A stretch of DNA of 64,000 nt from Novosphingobium album (ex Hu et al. 2023) (GCF_022832385.1 NZ_JALHLE010000018.1:96627-160626), one strand, 5' to 3'. Shown: positions 1 to 8,401, counted from the stretch's first letter. Notes: generated from the letters alone by a model not told the origin. Numbers and translations are program-made.

Positions 1-198
1 GACAGCGGGCAGTGCGGGACAATCAACATCTGCTCGGGACAACCGGTAACGATCCGCGCATTCGCCGAAGCCATTGCCGACCGTTATGGCCGCCGGGACT
101 TGCTGCAATTCGGCAGCCAGCCACTGCGTCCGTCCGACCCGCAAGCGGTCGTGGGCGTATGCAATCTGCAACGTGCGCCCGAGCTGCTGCAACCATGA
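1..198 (+). CDS. NAD-dependent epimerase/dehydratase, C-terminal fragment (cut by window start)
   Basis: The frame starting at base 1 is open to a TGA at 196-198 and encodes about 65 residues. They include NICSGQPVTIRAFAEAIA, which resembles the C-terminal substrate-domain segment of extended SDR nucleotide-sugar epimerases and reductases, where N(I/V)CSG precedes a 'vtiRelae' helix. The Rossmann half lies outside the window. Its stop overlaps the start of the next glycosyltransferase (ATGA at 195-198), so the two are probably translationally coupled. Given the CDP-hexose genes opposite, a role as a 4-ketoreductase of the same sugar pathway is plausible. That role is an inference from context, because only the C-terminus is visible. 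Confidence 0.6.
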   Translation, partial: DSGQCGTINICSGQPVTIRAFAEAIADRYGRRDLLQFGSQPLRPSDPQAVVGVCNLQRAPELLQP

Positions 199-1415
199 AG
201 GTGCTGCACATCTCTGCGCATCTCGGTGGCGGCGTGGGCAAGGCGCATTCCGCGATCTGCGCTGCGGACGTGCCCGGTGTGCAGCGGCACTACCTGTTGC
301 TCGAAGAACCGCGCGACCGGCGCTATGCCGATGCGATCGCCGAGGCTGGCGCACAGGTGACGGTCGCACCCGATGTTGCGGCGGCACGGAAACTCGCTGC
401 ACAGGCAGACGTCGTGCAGATCGAGTGGTGGAATCACCCGCGTCTCTACGAATGCCTGTGCCGGTGGGACCTGCCGCCAAGCCGCTTGGTGATCTGGTCG
501 CACATCTCGGGCCTGTCCGCGCCCTGCATTCCGGCGGGCTTGCTGACGGCACCGCACCGCTTCCTGTTTACCTCGGCCTGCTCGCTGGATGGGCCCGCCG
601 TGAAGGCGCTACCGCCCAAAGCACGCGCCGGGCTGGGGGTGATCAACAGCGGGTTCGGGTTCACTGCCTCGCCACCGCCTTTTGCCTCGCGCGCCGGGTC
701 GGTGGGGTATCTGGGCACGGTGGATTTCAGCAAGCTCAACCCGGACTTCTTCGAAGTCATCGATCGGGCGGAGCCAGGCGAGCCGGTTTCGGTCTGGGGG
801 CAGGCCGATGCAGAAGGCGATGTATTGCGCCGGGCGGCGTCGATGCGGCATCCCGGTCTCGTCCGCTTCCACGGCCACGCCGCAGATCCCGAGGCTGCGC
901 TGCGGCAGACGGGGATATTCCTCTACCTGCTTCAGCCCCATCATTTCGGCACGGCGGAAAACGCGCTGATCGAGGCGATGTCGCTTGGCTGCGTGCCGCT
1001 GGTTTTCGATAATCCCGCCGAACGCGCAATTGTCGAGCACGGCCGTACCGGGTTCGTGGAAACGGATACAGCGGCTGCGGCCGAACGGTTGCAGTGGATG
1101 CTGCGCCATCCGGCGGAACTCGAGGTGATGGGACGCGAGGCGGCCTCTGTCATGGCGGCGACCCGAACCGCCCGGAAGAGCGAGGAGGATTTCGCTGCGG
1201 TTTACGCCGAGGTGCTGGCGCTGCCGGAGCGAGAAGTGTCCTTCGACGCCATTCTGGGATCGACGCCTGCCGAATGGTTCCTGTCCACGCAGGATGGAGG
1301 AGTCGCAAACCACGGCTTTGCCGGTGCGGCGCGCAAAGGCACATTGGCGCATTTCGCGCACTGCTTTCCTGACGAACCGTCGTTTGAAGGGGCGTTCTAC
1401 GGCACGAACCGCTAG
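195..1415 (+). CDS. GT4-like glycosyltransferase
   Basis: 406 aa from the ATG at 195, chosen because it starts with the GT-B N-terminal strand MKVLHISAHLGGGVGKAH and overlaps the upstream stop (ATGA). In-frame sequence upstream of this ATG belongs to another reading frame. The C-terminal half carries the family 4 donor-site segment FGTAENALIEAMSLGCVPLV at about residues 250-270, with the two conserved Glu residues, followed by a typical 'GRTGFVE' turn. It is expected to transfer a nucleotide-activated sugar in the cytoplasm during surface-polysaccharide assembly. The acceptor and sugar cannot be read from sequence. It sits with a sulfotransferase-like gene and opposite a CDP-hexose operon, which supports a polysaccharide role. 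Confidence 0.8.
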   Translation: MKVLHISAHLGGGVGKAHSAICAADVPGVQRHYLLLEEPRDRRYADAIAEAGAQVTVAPDVAAARKLAAQADVVQIEWWNHPRLYECLCRWDLPPSRLVIWSHISGLSAPCIPAGLLTAPHRFLFTSACSLDGPAVKALPPKARAGLGVINSGFGFTASPPPFASRAGSVGYLGTVDFSKLNPDFFEVIDRAEPGEPVSVWGQADAEGDVLRRAASMRHPGLVRFHGHAADPEAALRQTGIFLYLLQPHHFGTAENALIEAMSLGCVPLVFDNPAERAIVEHGRTGFVETDTAAAAERLQWMLRHPAELEVMGREAASVMAATRTARKSEEDFAAVYAEVLALPEREVSFDAILGSTPAEWFLSTQDGGVANHGFAGAARKGTLAHFAHCFPDEPSFEGAFYGTNR

Positions 1416-1530
1416 TACTTCTTAAGATCGAATTAACTACGAGCGCGTACTCCTCTTCCCGGTCGGGCCGTCCGGGCGGGGAAACCCGGGCTGTCATCGT
1501 TTTTCACGCAGGGGCAGTGGAGCAAAGAAC

Positions 1531-2301
1531 ATGACGCCATTTCAGCACAATCTGCTGCCGGGCATTCTGCTTGCCTGCATGCCAAAAAGTGGCAGCTCGT
1601 CGCTTTCGAGGATGCTGGGCAATCTGGCAGGCGTGCGGGTCGCTTCGCTGGTGCCCGGATGGGACATCCGCGAGCAGGAGATCGATTTCAAAATTCTCGA
1701 GCACCAGTTGCTGCAGAACGCGAACCAGACTTTCGTCGCCCAGATGCATGTGGTGTGTTCGAGCACGACGCGTGGCTTCCTGACCGAAGGCGCTCTGTCC
1801 CCGCTGATCCAGACGCGCAATTTCCCGGACGCGATCGTTTCTGCGGCCGATCATCACCTCGTCGCCGGGCATCCCAGCGAACGCGTGCTGCTGCCGGAGG
1901 ATTTCCTGAACTGGGATGACGACCGCCGCTACGACTACATGATTGCGTTCAAGCTGCCCTGGCACCTGAAGTTCTTCAAGTCGTGGATTCTCTATGAAGG
2001 CTTCCGCAATCGCTGGGTGCGCTACGAGGATTTCGCGCTCGACGCGCAGGCCACGCTCCGCTCGGCCGTTCGCGCGCTCGGCCTGAATGAGAACGATCCC
2101 TACATCGCCACGGTTGCGCAGGCACCAGAAGCGGGCGAGCGGGTGCGTTTCAACAAGGGCGTATCCGGGCGCGGGCGCCAGAACCTGACGCGCAAACAGC
2201 TCACACAGATCGAGGACATGGTCGCGCTGTTCGAGCTTCCATCCGAATATCTGGGCTACGTCCTTGAAGGTGAAGTGGAAGGCCTTGCCCTGCCAGCCTG
2301 A
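1531..2301 (+). CDS. Sulfotransferase-like protein
   Basis: 256 aa. The N-terminus has MPKSGSSSLSRML at about residues 16-28, which matches the 5'-phosphosulfate-binding loop of PAPS-dependent sulfotransferases (PKSGTTWL-type). A second typical block, WVRYEDF, occurs near residue 168, and the C-terminus has FNKGVSGRGR, similar to the 'kGxxGdw' PAPS-contacting end of the family. The start is supported by GGAG at 1518-1521. It probably transfers sulfate from PAPS to a carbohydrate hydroxyl. Placement beside a glycosyltransferase suggests sulfation of an exported polysaccharide. It is convergent with the GT2 gene, with only nine bases between the stops. The family call is good; the substrate is unknown. 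Confidence 0.7.
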   Translation: MTPFQHNLLPGILLACMPKSGSSSLSRMLGNLAGVRVASLVPGWDIREQEIDFKILEHQLLQNANQTFVAQMHVVCSSTTRGFLTEGALSPLIQTRNFPDAIVSAADHHLVAGHPSERVLLPEDFLNWDDDRRYDYMIAFKLPWHLKFFKSWILYEGFRNRWVRYEDFALDAQATLRSAVRALGLNENDPYIATVAQAPEAGERVRFNKGVSGRGRQNLTRKQLTQIEDMVALFELPSEYLGYVLEGEVEGLALPA

Positions 2302-2310
2302 TTCGGGCGG

Positions 2311-3555
2311 TTACACCAGCACGAACCGGGTCAGGTCCTGCTCCTCGAAGATGAAGCGGGGATCATAGCCGCGCGCCGCGAACTGCTGCGCCACTTCCGC
2401 CGATGCGGCAAGCACGGCCGTGGCCGCCGCTAGTGACGGTTCGTCATCGCCCGTATCGGCCGTCACCGCGATGTGCGCTCCCAGCCCCACCGTGCGCAGC
2501 AGTTCGGCCACGGCTTCCGCATCAAACGCATCGCTCAGCACCAGACGGCTGATCTCGGGCATGGCGCTGACGTTGAACGCCAATGTCTGCAGCGCCACCA
2601 TGGCCGGAAACTGCGAGCGCAGTTCGGCGACGCTGGCATGATCGGCAAACCCGGCGATCGCCATGCGGGTGTAGAGCTCGTAGGCGCGGATATAGTCGTG
2701 CTTTGCCACCCAGAAACGGATCGCGACGGACATGCGCAGCGCCGTGAAGATGTGGCACATCCGGTCGTAGAGTGCGCGCGCTTCCTCGGCCTCGCTGAAC
2801 CGGCCGCGCTGGGTGCCGAAATGCAGGAAGTATTCGAGGCCGCCGCGGTAGGTGTCCCACGAGGTCATGACTTCCTCATTGCCCGCCTGCTGGCGGCTGG
2901 GCGCGTGCTGGGAGAGGGTGACGGAGCGGTAGAACGGCTCCTTCAGGAAGGTCACGGCGCCGTCATCGAGGAAGTGCGCGAGAAAGGCGAAGGGCCAGAA
3001 GCAGAAATGGCGGGGCACGAACGCCGCCCGCGCATTGGCGAGCCGGTAGATCGCGATTTCCGGGAAGATGTGCTTCTGGAACAGGAATTCGAACACGCCC
3101 ATGAAGTCCTGCCGTTCGAACTTCACATCGGCATCGACGTCGTAGAACTTGCGTTCGTCGACGTTGGCGACCTGATTGTAGAGATACCAGGGCGCATGGC
3201 AGGCGGTGACGTCGGGATTGGCGTCGAGATAGGCTACGACCTCGGCGATCCGGGGCAGGATCAGGAGGTCGTCGTCGCCCTGATAGATCATGTATTCGCC
3301 CGAGGCGTGCTGGATTGCGTTGGTGAGGTTGGGAGCGGCTCCGGCATTGGCCGGTGCTCGCAGGTAGAGGATTGGCAAGCCCTTGGCGATGAACTCCTGC
3401 ACCACGTCCGGCGTGCCGTCGGTGGAAGCGTTGTCGGAAATCACGATTTCGTGGGTGAAGCTGAAATCCGCCTCCGCCAGACATTCCAGCGCCGTGCGCA
3501 GGTATGGCGCGCGGTTGTAGGTCGGGATGCAGATGCTGAGCTTAATCTGGGTCAA
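2311..3555 (-). CDS. GT2 family glycosyltransferase
   Basis: 414 aa from a TTG start at 3555 that overlaps the upstream epimerase stop (TTGA). A purine-rich GAAGAGGTGG lies just upstream, and the GT-A fold begins at once with KLSICIPTYNRAPYLRTAL. The nucleotide-binding Asp block EIVISDNASTDGT is near residue 40 and the metal-binding GDDD near residue 93. The C-terminal ~200 residues have no motif I recognise. It should use an NDP-sugar, probably the branched hexose made by the upstream genes, to extend a glycan. It is the last gene of the minus-strand operon. The in-frame extension upstream of the TTG lies inside the epimerase gene and is not coding. Confidence 0.85.
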   Translation of the reverse strand: MTQIKLSICIPTYNRAPYLRTALECLAEADFSFTHEIVISDNASTDGTPDVVQEFIAKGLPILYLRAPANAGAAPNLTNAIQHASGEYMIYQGDDDLLILPRIAEVVAYLDANPDVTACHAPWYLYNQVANVDERKFYDVDADVKFERQDFMGVFEFLFQKHIFPEIAIYRLANARAAFVPRHFCFWPFAFLAHFLDDGAVTFLKEPFYRSVTLSQHAPSRQQAGNEEVMTSWDTYRGGLEYFLHFGTQRGRFSEAEEARALYDRMCHIFTALRMSVAIRFWVAKHDYIRAYELYTRMAIAGFADHASVAELRSQFPAMVALQTLAFNVSAMPEISRLVLSDAFDAEAVAELLRTVGLGAHIAVTADTGDDEPSLAAATAVLAASAEVAQQFAARGYDPRFIFEEQDLTRFVLV

Positions 3556-4094
3556 CGGACCACCTCTTCCGTGAAATCGGGACAGGCCGCGTCGCGCTTG
3601 CCGATGACGGCAGGCGCGAAAGGCCAGGCAATGGCGAAAGCGGGGTCGTCCCATCGCACGCCGCGTGCCAGCTCGGGCGTGTAAGGCGCGGACATCTGGT
3701 AGAAGAGGGCGCAGTCGTCCTCCAGCGTCAGGAAGCCATGGGCGCAGCCGGTGGGGATGTAGAAGGCGTTGTGCCGCGCAGCGTCGAGTTCGACGGCGGC
3801 CCATTTCAGGTAGCTGGGTGAGTCCGGCCGCAAGTCCACCGCAACATCGAACACGCGCCCATGCGTAGCGCGCACCAGCTTGACCTCGGCGCCGGGTTCG
3901 GCCTGGAAGTGCAGTCCGCGCAGCGTGCCGCGCTGCCGGTTGGTGGAGACGTTGCACTGCGGGTATGTGGTCGCGAGGCCTTGTGCCGCGAACGTATCCG
4001 AGCAGAAGGTCCGGAAGAAGCTGCCGCGTTCGTCCGACAGGATCTCGGGTTCGACGATAAAGGCGCCGGCCACCTCGGTTGCCGTGAACTTCAC
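3552..4094 (-). CDS. rfbC: dTDP-4-dehydrorhamnose 3,5-epimerase-like (RmlC/RfbC family)
   Basis: 180 aa from GTG at 4094, which overlaps the preceding stop (GTGA), a usual length for RmlC. The cupin motif RGTLRGLHFQ at about 55-64 carries the catalytic His. VFDVAVDLR, FYIPTGCAHGF and GVRWDDP are conserved RmlC blocks, and an aromatic-rich SAPY segment occupies the catalytic Tyr region. It epimerises C3 and/or C5 of a 4-keto-6-deoxyhexose nucleotide. Because its operon partners make CDP-hexoses rather than dTDP-hexoses, the true substrate is probably a CDP-4-keto-6-deoxyhexose after C-methylation (inference). It could be a mono-epimerase. The gene is in the middle of a five-gene operon with overlapping starts. 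Confidence 0.85.
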   Translation of the reverse strand: MKFTATEVAGAFIVEPEILSDERGSFFRTFCSDTFAAQGLATTYPQCNVSTNRQRGTLRGLHFQAEPGAEVKLVRATHGRVFDVAVDLRPDSPSYLKWAAVELDAARHNAFYIPTGCAHGFLTLEDDCALFYQMSAPYTPELARGVRWDDPAFAIAWPFAPAVIGKRDAACPDFTEEVVR

Positions 4095-5326
4095 GGGTAG
4101 ACCGTCAGTTCCGGCACGGCGACGACGAAGCGGCCGCCCCACGAGCGGACTTCCGCCATGGATGCCATGACTTCTTCGCGGATGTTCCACGGCAGGATCA
4201 GAACATAGTCCGGCCGCGTTTCGGCGATCGTTTCGGGCGGCCGGATGGGCAGGTGGCTGCCGGGCAGGAAATGGCCCTGCTTGGCCGGGTTGCGGTCGAC
4301 CACATAATCGATCCGGTCTGCACCCACGCCGCAGAAGTTGAGCAGGGTGTTGCCCTTGGCTGCCGCGCCGTAGGCGGCGACGGTCTTGCCCTCGCGGGCT
4401 GCCGTGTCGAGGAACGCCAGCAACCCTTCGCGCACCGGCGCGACCTTGCTCTGGAACGCGGCATAGGTTTCCGGCCGGTCGAACCCGGCAGCCTTTTCGT
4501 CAGCGCGGACTTTGGCGAGGCCGGGGCCTGTCGCATGGGCCTGCGAAGCGGTGCGGCAGGCCAGGATGCGCAGGCTGCCGCCGTGGGTGGGCAGTTCCTC
4601 GACGTCGAAGACCTTGAGGCCATGTGCGCCGAAGACCGTCTCCACTGCAAGCAGCGAGAGGTAGTAGAAGTGCTCGTGATAGACAGTGTCGAACTGCACG
4701 CCCTCGATCAGGCGCAGCAAGTGCGGGAACTCCACGCTGACGACGCCGTCGGGCTTGAGCACGGCCGCAAACCCGCCCACGAAATCGTTGATGTCCGGCA
4801 CGTGGGCGAGCACGTTGTTGCCGATGACGAGGTCTGCCGAAAGGCCCCTTGCAACGAGGTTCTGCGCCGTCTCTCGCCCGAAGAAGCGGGCTTCGGTCGG
4901 CACGCCGATGGCGCGTGCGGCCTCGGCGACATTGGCGGCGGGTTCGATTCCCAGCACCGGCACGCCCGCCGCCACGAAGTGCTTGAGCAGGTAGCCGTCG
5001 TTGCTGGCCACTTCGATCACTTGCGAAGTGTCATCGAGCCCGAAACGCTCGCGCGCCATGACTGTGAAGCGCCTGGCGTGTTCCACCCAGCCATCGCTGA
5101 AGGAGGAGAAATAGGCGTAGTGGCTGAAAATGTCCTCGGGCGGCACGAAGCTGTCCGCCTGAACCAGCCAGCACTGCGGGCAGACGAAGGCGCGCAGCGG
5201 GTAGCTGGGCTCGGGTTTGGAAAGCTGCGCCTCGGTCAGGTACGAATTGGCGAGCGGGGTCGAGCCGAGATCGACGAAGGACTGCTCGGCCTGAGCGCCG
5301 CAGAACCGGCAGGGACGCGCACTCAT
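4091..5326 (-). CDS. NDP-hexose C-methyltransferase (zinc-binding, SAM-dependent)
   Basis: 411 aa. The N-terminus has CRFCGAQ and, near residue 50, CPQCW: four Cys forming the zinc-binding domain of the TylC3-like sugar C-methyltransferases. The SAM-binding site is VIEVASNDGYLLKHF near residue 107. The FDTVYHEHFYYLSLLAVE block near residue 215 holds the His/Glu residues typical of the catalytic centre. A C-terminal domain with AYGAAAKGNTLLNF follows, as in the Methyltransf_14 class. This class adds a methyl group to C3 of a 4-keto-6-deoxy sugar nucleotide. The start overlaps the rfbG stop (ATGA) and the stop overlaps the epimerase start (GTGA). Family confidence is high; the position of methylation is from family knowledge. 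Confidence 0.88.
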   Translation of the reverse strand: MSARPCRFCGAQAEQSFVDLGSTPLANSYLTEAQLSKPEPSYPLRAFVCPQCWLVQADSFVPPEDIFSHYAYFSSFSDGWVEHARRFTVMARERFGLDDTSQVIEVASNDGYLLKHFVAAGVPVLGIEPAANVAEAARAIGVPTEARFFGRETAQNLVARGLSADLVIGNNVLAHVPDINDFVGGFAAVLKPDGVVSVEFPHLLRLIEGVQFDTVYHEHFYYLSLLAVETVFGAHGLKVFDVEELPTHGGSLRILACRTASQAHATGPGLAKVRADEKAAGFDRPETYAAFQSKVAPVREGLLAFLDTAAREGKTVAAYGAAAKGNTLLNFCGVGADRIDYVVDRNPAKQGHFLPGSHLPIRPPETIAETRPDYVLILPWNIREEVMASMAEVRSWGGRFVVAVPELTVYP

Positions 5327-6378
5327 GCCATCAGCTCCTCATAGGCGGCGATCTGGCGCAGGGTGAATTCGCGCATGTCCGCTCCCTCGCGATGGGCGTT
5401 GTACCAGCCCACGGTCCATTCGATGGTCTGCGCCCGGTTGAGGCAGGGGTGCCAGCCCAGCACTTCGCCTGCCAGCCCGGAATCCAGCGTCAGCATCGGC
5501 GCTTCGGCTTCCCATGTGCCGGCTGCTTGCGTCCATGCTGTTTCGAGGCCGAAGCCACGGCCCAGTTCCTCGGCCAGTTCGGCGACAGTGGCGAAGTCCT
5601 GTGCATCGGGCCCGAAGTTCAGCGCTTCGGGCAGGGCAGCCCCTTCGGCGAGCGCCTGCGCATAGGCGAGGTAGCCGCCGAGCGGTTCGAGCACGTGCTG
5701 CCAGGGGCGCACCGCCTGCGGATAACGCAGCTCCACTGGCGAGCCTTGTCCGAGCGCGCGGATGAAGTCGGGCACCAGCCGGTCCTGTGCCCAGTCGCCG
5801 CCGCCGATCACATTGCCTGCGCGCGCGGCGGCGAGCGAGACGCCGCGATCCCTCAGGAAGCTCTTGGCGTAGCTGCGGCAGACCAGTTCGGTGCAGGCCT
5901 TGGAGCTGCTGTAGGGATCGCTGCCGCCGAGCGGATCGTTCTCCACGAAGGCCCGGCCACTGCCGTCATTGGCATAGACCTTGTCCGAGGTGATCACGAG
6001 CACGGTGCGGACCGCAGGCGCCGCGCGCACCGCGTCGAGCACACTGACAGTGCCCATGACATTGGTCGAAAAGGTCTCCGCCGGATCGGCATAGGAAGGC
6101 CGCACCAGCGCCTGAGCGGCCATGTGGATGACCACGTCCGCGCCCGACTGCGCCAGTTGCATGGACAGCGCCTGCGTGTCGCGAATGTCGGTAATCTGGT
6201 GGCTGTCAGGCCAGGGCGCGGCCAGCGCGTAGAGGGAAGGCGTCGAGACCGGTGGCAGCGCCACTGCCGTCACTTGCGCGCCCAGCCGTTCCAGCCAGAG
6301 GCACAGCCAGGCGCCCTTGAAGCCGGTCTGCCCGGTGACGAAAACCCGCCGTTCCTGCCAGAAGTTTCTCAGCCCCAT
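5323..6378 (-). CDS. rfbG: CDP-glucose 4,6-dehydratase
   Basis: 351 aa from the ATG at 6378 (MGLRNFWQERRVFVTGQTGF), close to the usual ~355 aa. The NAD-binding TGQTGFKGAW is at about 16-25. The catalytic segment VITSDKVY supplies the Ser/Thr-Asp-Lys characteristic of 4,6-dehydratases, and DPYSSSKACTE supplies the YxxxK pair. It converts CDP-glucose to CDP-4-keto-6-deoxyglucose in the cytoplasm, the committed step to CDP-linked deoxyhexoses. It overlaps rfbF by about 10 bases at its start and the methyltransferase by four at its end, so it is tightly coupled. A start 30 bases upstream is possible but lies deeper in rfbF. Confidence 0.93.
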   Translation of the reverse strand: MGLRNFWQERRVFVTGQTGFKGAWLCLWLERLGAQVTAVALPPVSTPSLYALAAPWPDSHQITDIRDTQALSMQLAQSGADVVIHMAAQALVRPSYADPAETFSTNVMGTVSVLDAVRAAPAVRTVLVITSDKVYANDGSGRAFVENDPLGGSDPYSSSKACTELVCRSYAKSFLRDRGVSLAAARAGNVIGGGDWAQDRLVPDFIRALGQGSPVELRYPQAVRPWQHVLEPLGGYLAYAQALAEGAALPEALNFGPDAQDFATVAELAEELGRGFGLETAWTQAAGTWEAEAPMLTLDSGLAGEVLGWHPCLNRAQTIEWTVGWYNAHREGADMREFTLRQIAAYEELMA

Positions 6379-7139
6379 ACCTTCCAGGGCGCCTTGCCGG
6401 AGTTCCACAGGTCTTCGAGCTGGACTCGCTCGCGCAGGGTATCCATCGGCTGCCAGAACCCGTCGTGCTCATAGGCGGCGAGCTGACGTGCAGCGCTGAG
6501 CTTCTGCAGAGGTTCGCCTTCCCACACCGTGGTGTCCCCGTCGATCAGGTCGAGGACCGAGGGTTCGAGCACGAAAAAGCCGCCGTTGATCCGCTGGTTG
6601 CTGCTGCTCGGCTTCTCGACGAACGACGTGACCTTGTTGTTGCGGATGTTGGCCACGCCGAAACGGCCGGGCGGCATCACCGCGCACATGGTCGCCTGCA
6701 GCCCGTGTTCCTTGTGAAAGGCGATTTCGGCTGTCAGGTCGATGTCGCCGAGACCATCGCCATAGGTCATGCAGAACGGTTCGTCGTCGAGATAGGGCGC
6801 GATGCGGCGGATGCGGCCGCCGGTCATCGACTGGATGCCGGTGTCTACTACGGTCACTTTCCAGTTCACCTGCTCGGCCCGGTGGTACTGGATCGTGCCG
6901 TTGGACAGGTCCACCGTGATGTCGTTGTGGTGGAGGAACAGGTTGGTGAAGTACTCCTTGATCATATAGCCCTTGTAACCGGCGCATATGATGAAGTCGG
7001 TGATGCCGTGGTGGGCATAGATGTTCATGATGTGCCAGAGGATCGGTTTTTCACCGATCTCGATCAGCGGCTTGGGCCGCGTGACCGTCTCTTCCGAGAG
7101 ACGGGAACCCAGCCCGCCTGCCAGGATCACGGCTTTCAC
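6369..7139 (-). CDS. rfbF: Glucose-1-phosphate cytidylyltransferase
   Basis: 256 aa, the normal family length. The N-terminal nucleotidyltransferase signature MKAVILAGGLGSRLSEET is followed by RPKPLIEIGEKPILWHIM, and FIICAGYKGYMIKEYF is specific to the CDP-glucose pyrophosphorylase subfamily, as is the YHRAEQVNWKVTVVDTG block. It makes CDP-glucose from CTP and glucose-1-phosphate. It is the first gene of the minus-strand operon rfbF-rfbG-methyltransferase-epimerase-GT2, and its promoter must lie in the 340-bp gap upstream. The assignment is firm from motifs and from the adjacent dehydratase. Confidence 0.94.
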   Translation of the reverse strand: MKAVILAGGLGSRLSEETVTRPKPLIEIGEKPILWHIMNIYAHHGITDFIICAGYKGYMIKEYFTNLFLHHNDITVDLSNGTIQYHRAEQVNWKVTVVDTGIQSMTGGRIRRIAPYLDDEPFCMTYGDGLGDIDLTAEIAFHKEHGLQATMCAVMPPGRFGVANIRNNKVTSFVEKPSSSNQRINGGFFVLEPSVLDLIDGDTTVWEGEPLQKLSAARQLAAYEHDGFWQPMDTLRERVQLEDLWNSGKAPWKVWG

Positions 7140-7479
7140 GAAAAGCGGCCCGTTGTCCGGGTCGGTTTGGGCCTTGCAGCACCCTGCATCTCAGCGGCAA
7201 CCCCTGTCTTCGTCTATGTGATTGCCCGGCATGGCTTTCGTTCACCGGCCCGGCGACATGAACGGGGCGGGTATAAGCGCAACGATTCGCGGTGTGCAAG
7301 GCATTGCGGGACTTAGTGCCCGGCGAAAGAGGTCCTTCCCGGGTTGAGCCGGGAAGGACAGGTGTCAGCCACCCAGGGTGGGCGCGATTTCAGAAGAGGT
7401 TGGGCCGGAGCGGCACTGGTGTGGCGCGGATGTCGCCGCTCCGGCCATGCGGCTGGGGTGGCCGCAATGGGGTTAAGCG
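7140..7479. other. Non-coding gap upstream of rfbF, downstream of the TonB-like gene
   Basis: 340 bases with no convincing gene. It must contain the rfbF operon promoter (minus strand) and the 3' end of the TonB-like transcript. The only clear structure is the hairpin at 7332-7359, listed separately. Confidence 0.5.
7332..7359 (-). terminator. Perfect 11-bp hairpin, possible terminator of the TonB-like gene
   Basis: GTCCTTCCCGG at 7332-7342 is exactly complementary to CCGGGAAGGAC at 7349-7359, with a 6-base loop. Read on the minus strand it is followed by a CT-rich stretch (CCTCTTTCG) rather than a clean T-run, so intrinsic termination is possible but not certain. It lies about 120 bases after the end of the TonB-like gene. 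Confidence 0.45.
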
Positions 7480-8160
7480 TCAGTCTTGCGGGATTACCCA
7501 GCGGATGGTGCCGGCATAGCTGCCCGGCACCTTCTGGCCGTCGGTGCCGGTCGCCGGATCGAACCGGGCGCGTTTGGCCAGGTTGCGGCAAGTGGCGGCG
7601 TCCAGCCCATCGTAGCCGCTCGACTGCACGATCGTGCAGTCGGTAACGCGGCCGCCGGTGTCGATGGCGAGACGGAAGCGGACGGTGCCAGTGTGTCCCA
7701 GCCGGATATCGGATGTGGGATAGTCATTCGTGGTCACCCACTGTGCCGCATCGTTGCGAGGCCTGGCTCCCTTCGGGGCAAGGGGGGGCGGTGGATCGCT
7801 GGGCGTGACGGCCGGGATGAAAATGAATTCGCCGCTGCCGCTTGCCGGTTCCATTTTTACAGGAGGTGTAAGCTCGACAATCGGGTCCGCGGCAACCGGG
7901 ATCAGGGGGTCGGGGACTTTGGTGAAGTTGTCGCGGATGATGGTCCGTTCCGGCTGCGCCTCCGGCGTCTCGGTGGGCTTGGGAGGCAGCGGCTCCAGTG
8001 GGATCTGTGTGCCGCCCGTGTGCGGCGGGGCAGGATCCTTGATAAAGTGGACGGCAAAGCCATTGACCAGCGCCAGGGCGAGGCCGGCCTGGATCAGCGC
8101 AACTGTGCCCCCGGTCAGCGCCTTGCGGCCACTGCCGGAATTCCCATCGGCATAAGACAT
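7480..8160 (-). CDS. TonB family energy-transducing protein
   Basis: 226 aa from ATG 8160, preferred over an ATG 15 bases upstream because GAGAGG sits six bases before it. One N-terminal membrane segment (VALIQAGLALALVNGFAVHF, about residues 20-39) is followed by a long Pro-rich periplasmic stretch (residues 45-135). The C-terminal TonB domain has GHTGTVRFRLAIDTGGRVTD, SSGYDGLDAATC and RARFDPA, as in the TonB_C fold. It should couple ExbBD-driven proton-motive force to outer-membrane TonB-dependent receptors, three of which lie in this window, or act as a TonB-like protein in another envelope process. ExbB/ExbD are not adjacent. The two Cys in the C-terminal domain are common in sphingomonad TonB-like proteins (recollection, not checked). 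Confidence 0.82.
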   Translation of the reverse strand: MSYADGNSGSGRKALTGGTVALIQAGLALALVNGFAVHFIKDPAPPHTGGTQIPLEPLPPKPTETPEAQPERTIIRDNFTKVPDPLIPVAADPIVELTPPVKMEPASGSGEFIFIPAVTPSDPPPPLAPKGARPRNDAAQWVTTNDYPTSDIRLGHTGTVRFRLAIDTGGRVTDCTIVQSSGYDGLDAATCRNLAKRARFDPATGTDGQKVPGSYAGTIRWVIPQD

Positions 8161-8401
8161 GGGCATCCTCTCCATTGCTGGCCGTATCCCTGCGGTTCAC
8201 CGCAGGTCCGGCACTGTTCATGGCAGGAAGCGTAACACAACCATTTCAGTTGGGAATTATTTTTTACTAAACAAATCAAGTATATGGCAATACATGATTA
8301 TAATAACTGTGCTTAATTTCAGGCGGACTCACGAATTTCTGCGGGCCGGGCAGTTACGCCTGAATTGACGCTGAATGAATAATTCCGTTGCAGTTGTGTA
8401 A
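8161..8401 (-). promoter_or_regulatory. AT-rich upstream region of the TonB-like gene
   Basis: 241 bases between rpoN and the TonB-like gene. Bases about 8230-8330 are much AT-richer than their surroundings (runs such as TTATTTTTTACTAAAC and TGATTATAATAACTG), as expected of a promoter for the downstream minus-strand gene. No exact promoter or operator could be fixed. Confidence 0.4.

Noticed and set aside
2473..3684. Long open frame on + opposite the GT2 and epimerase genes
   Set aside because: High-GC antisense shadow; no motif, and the minus-strand genes have clear families.
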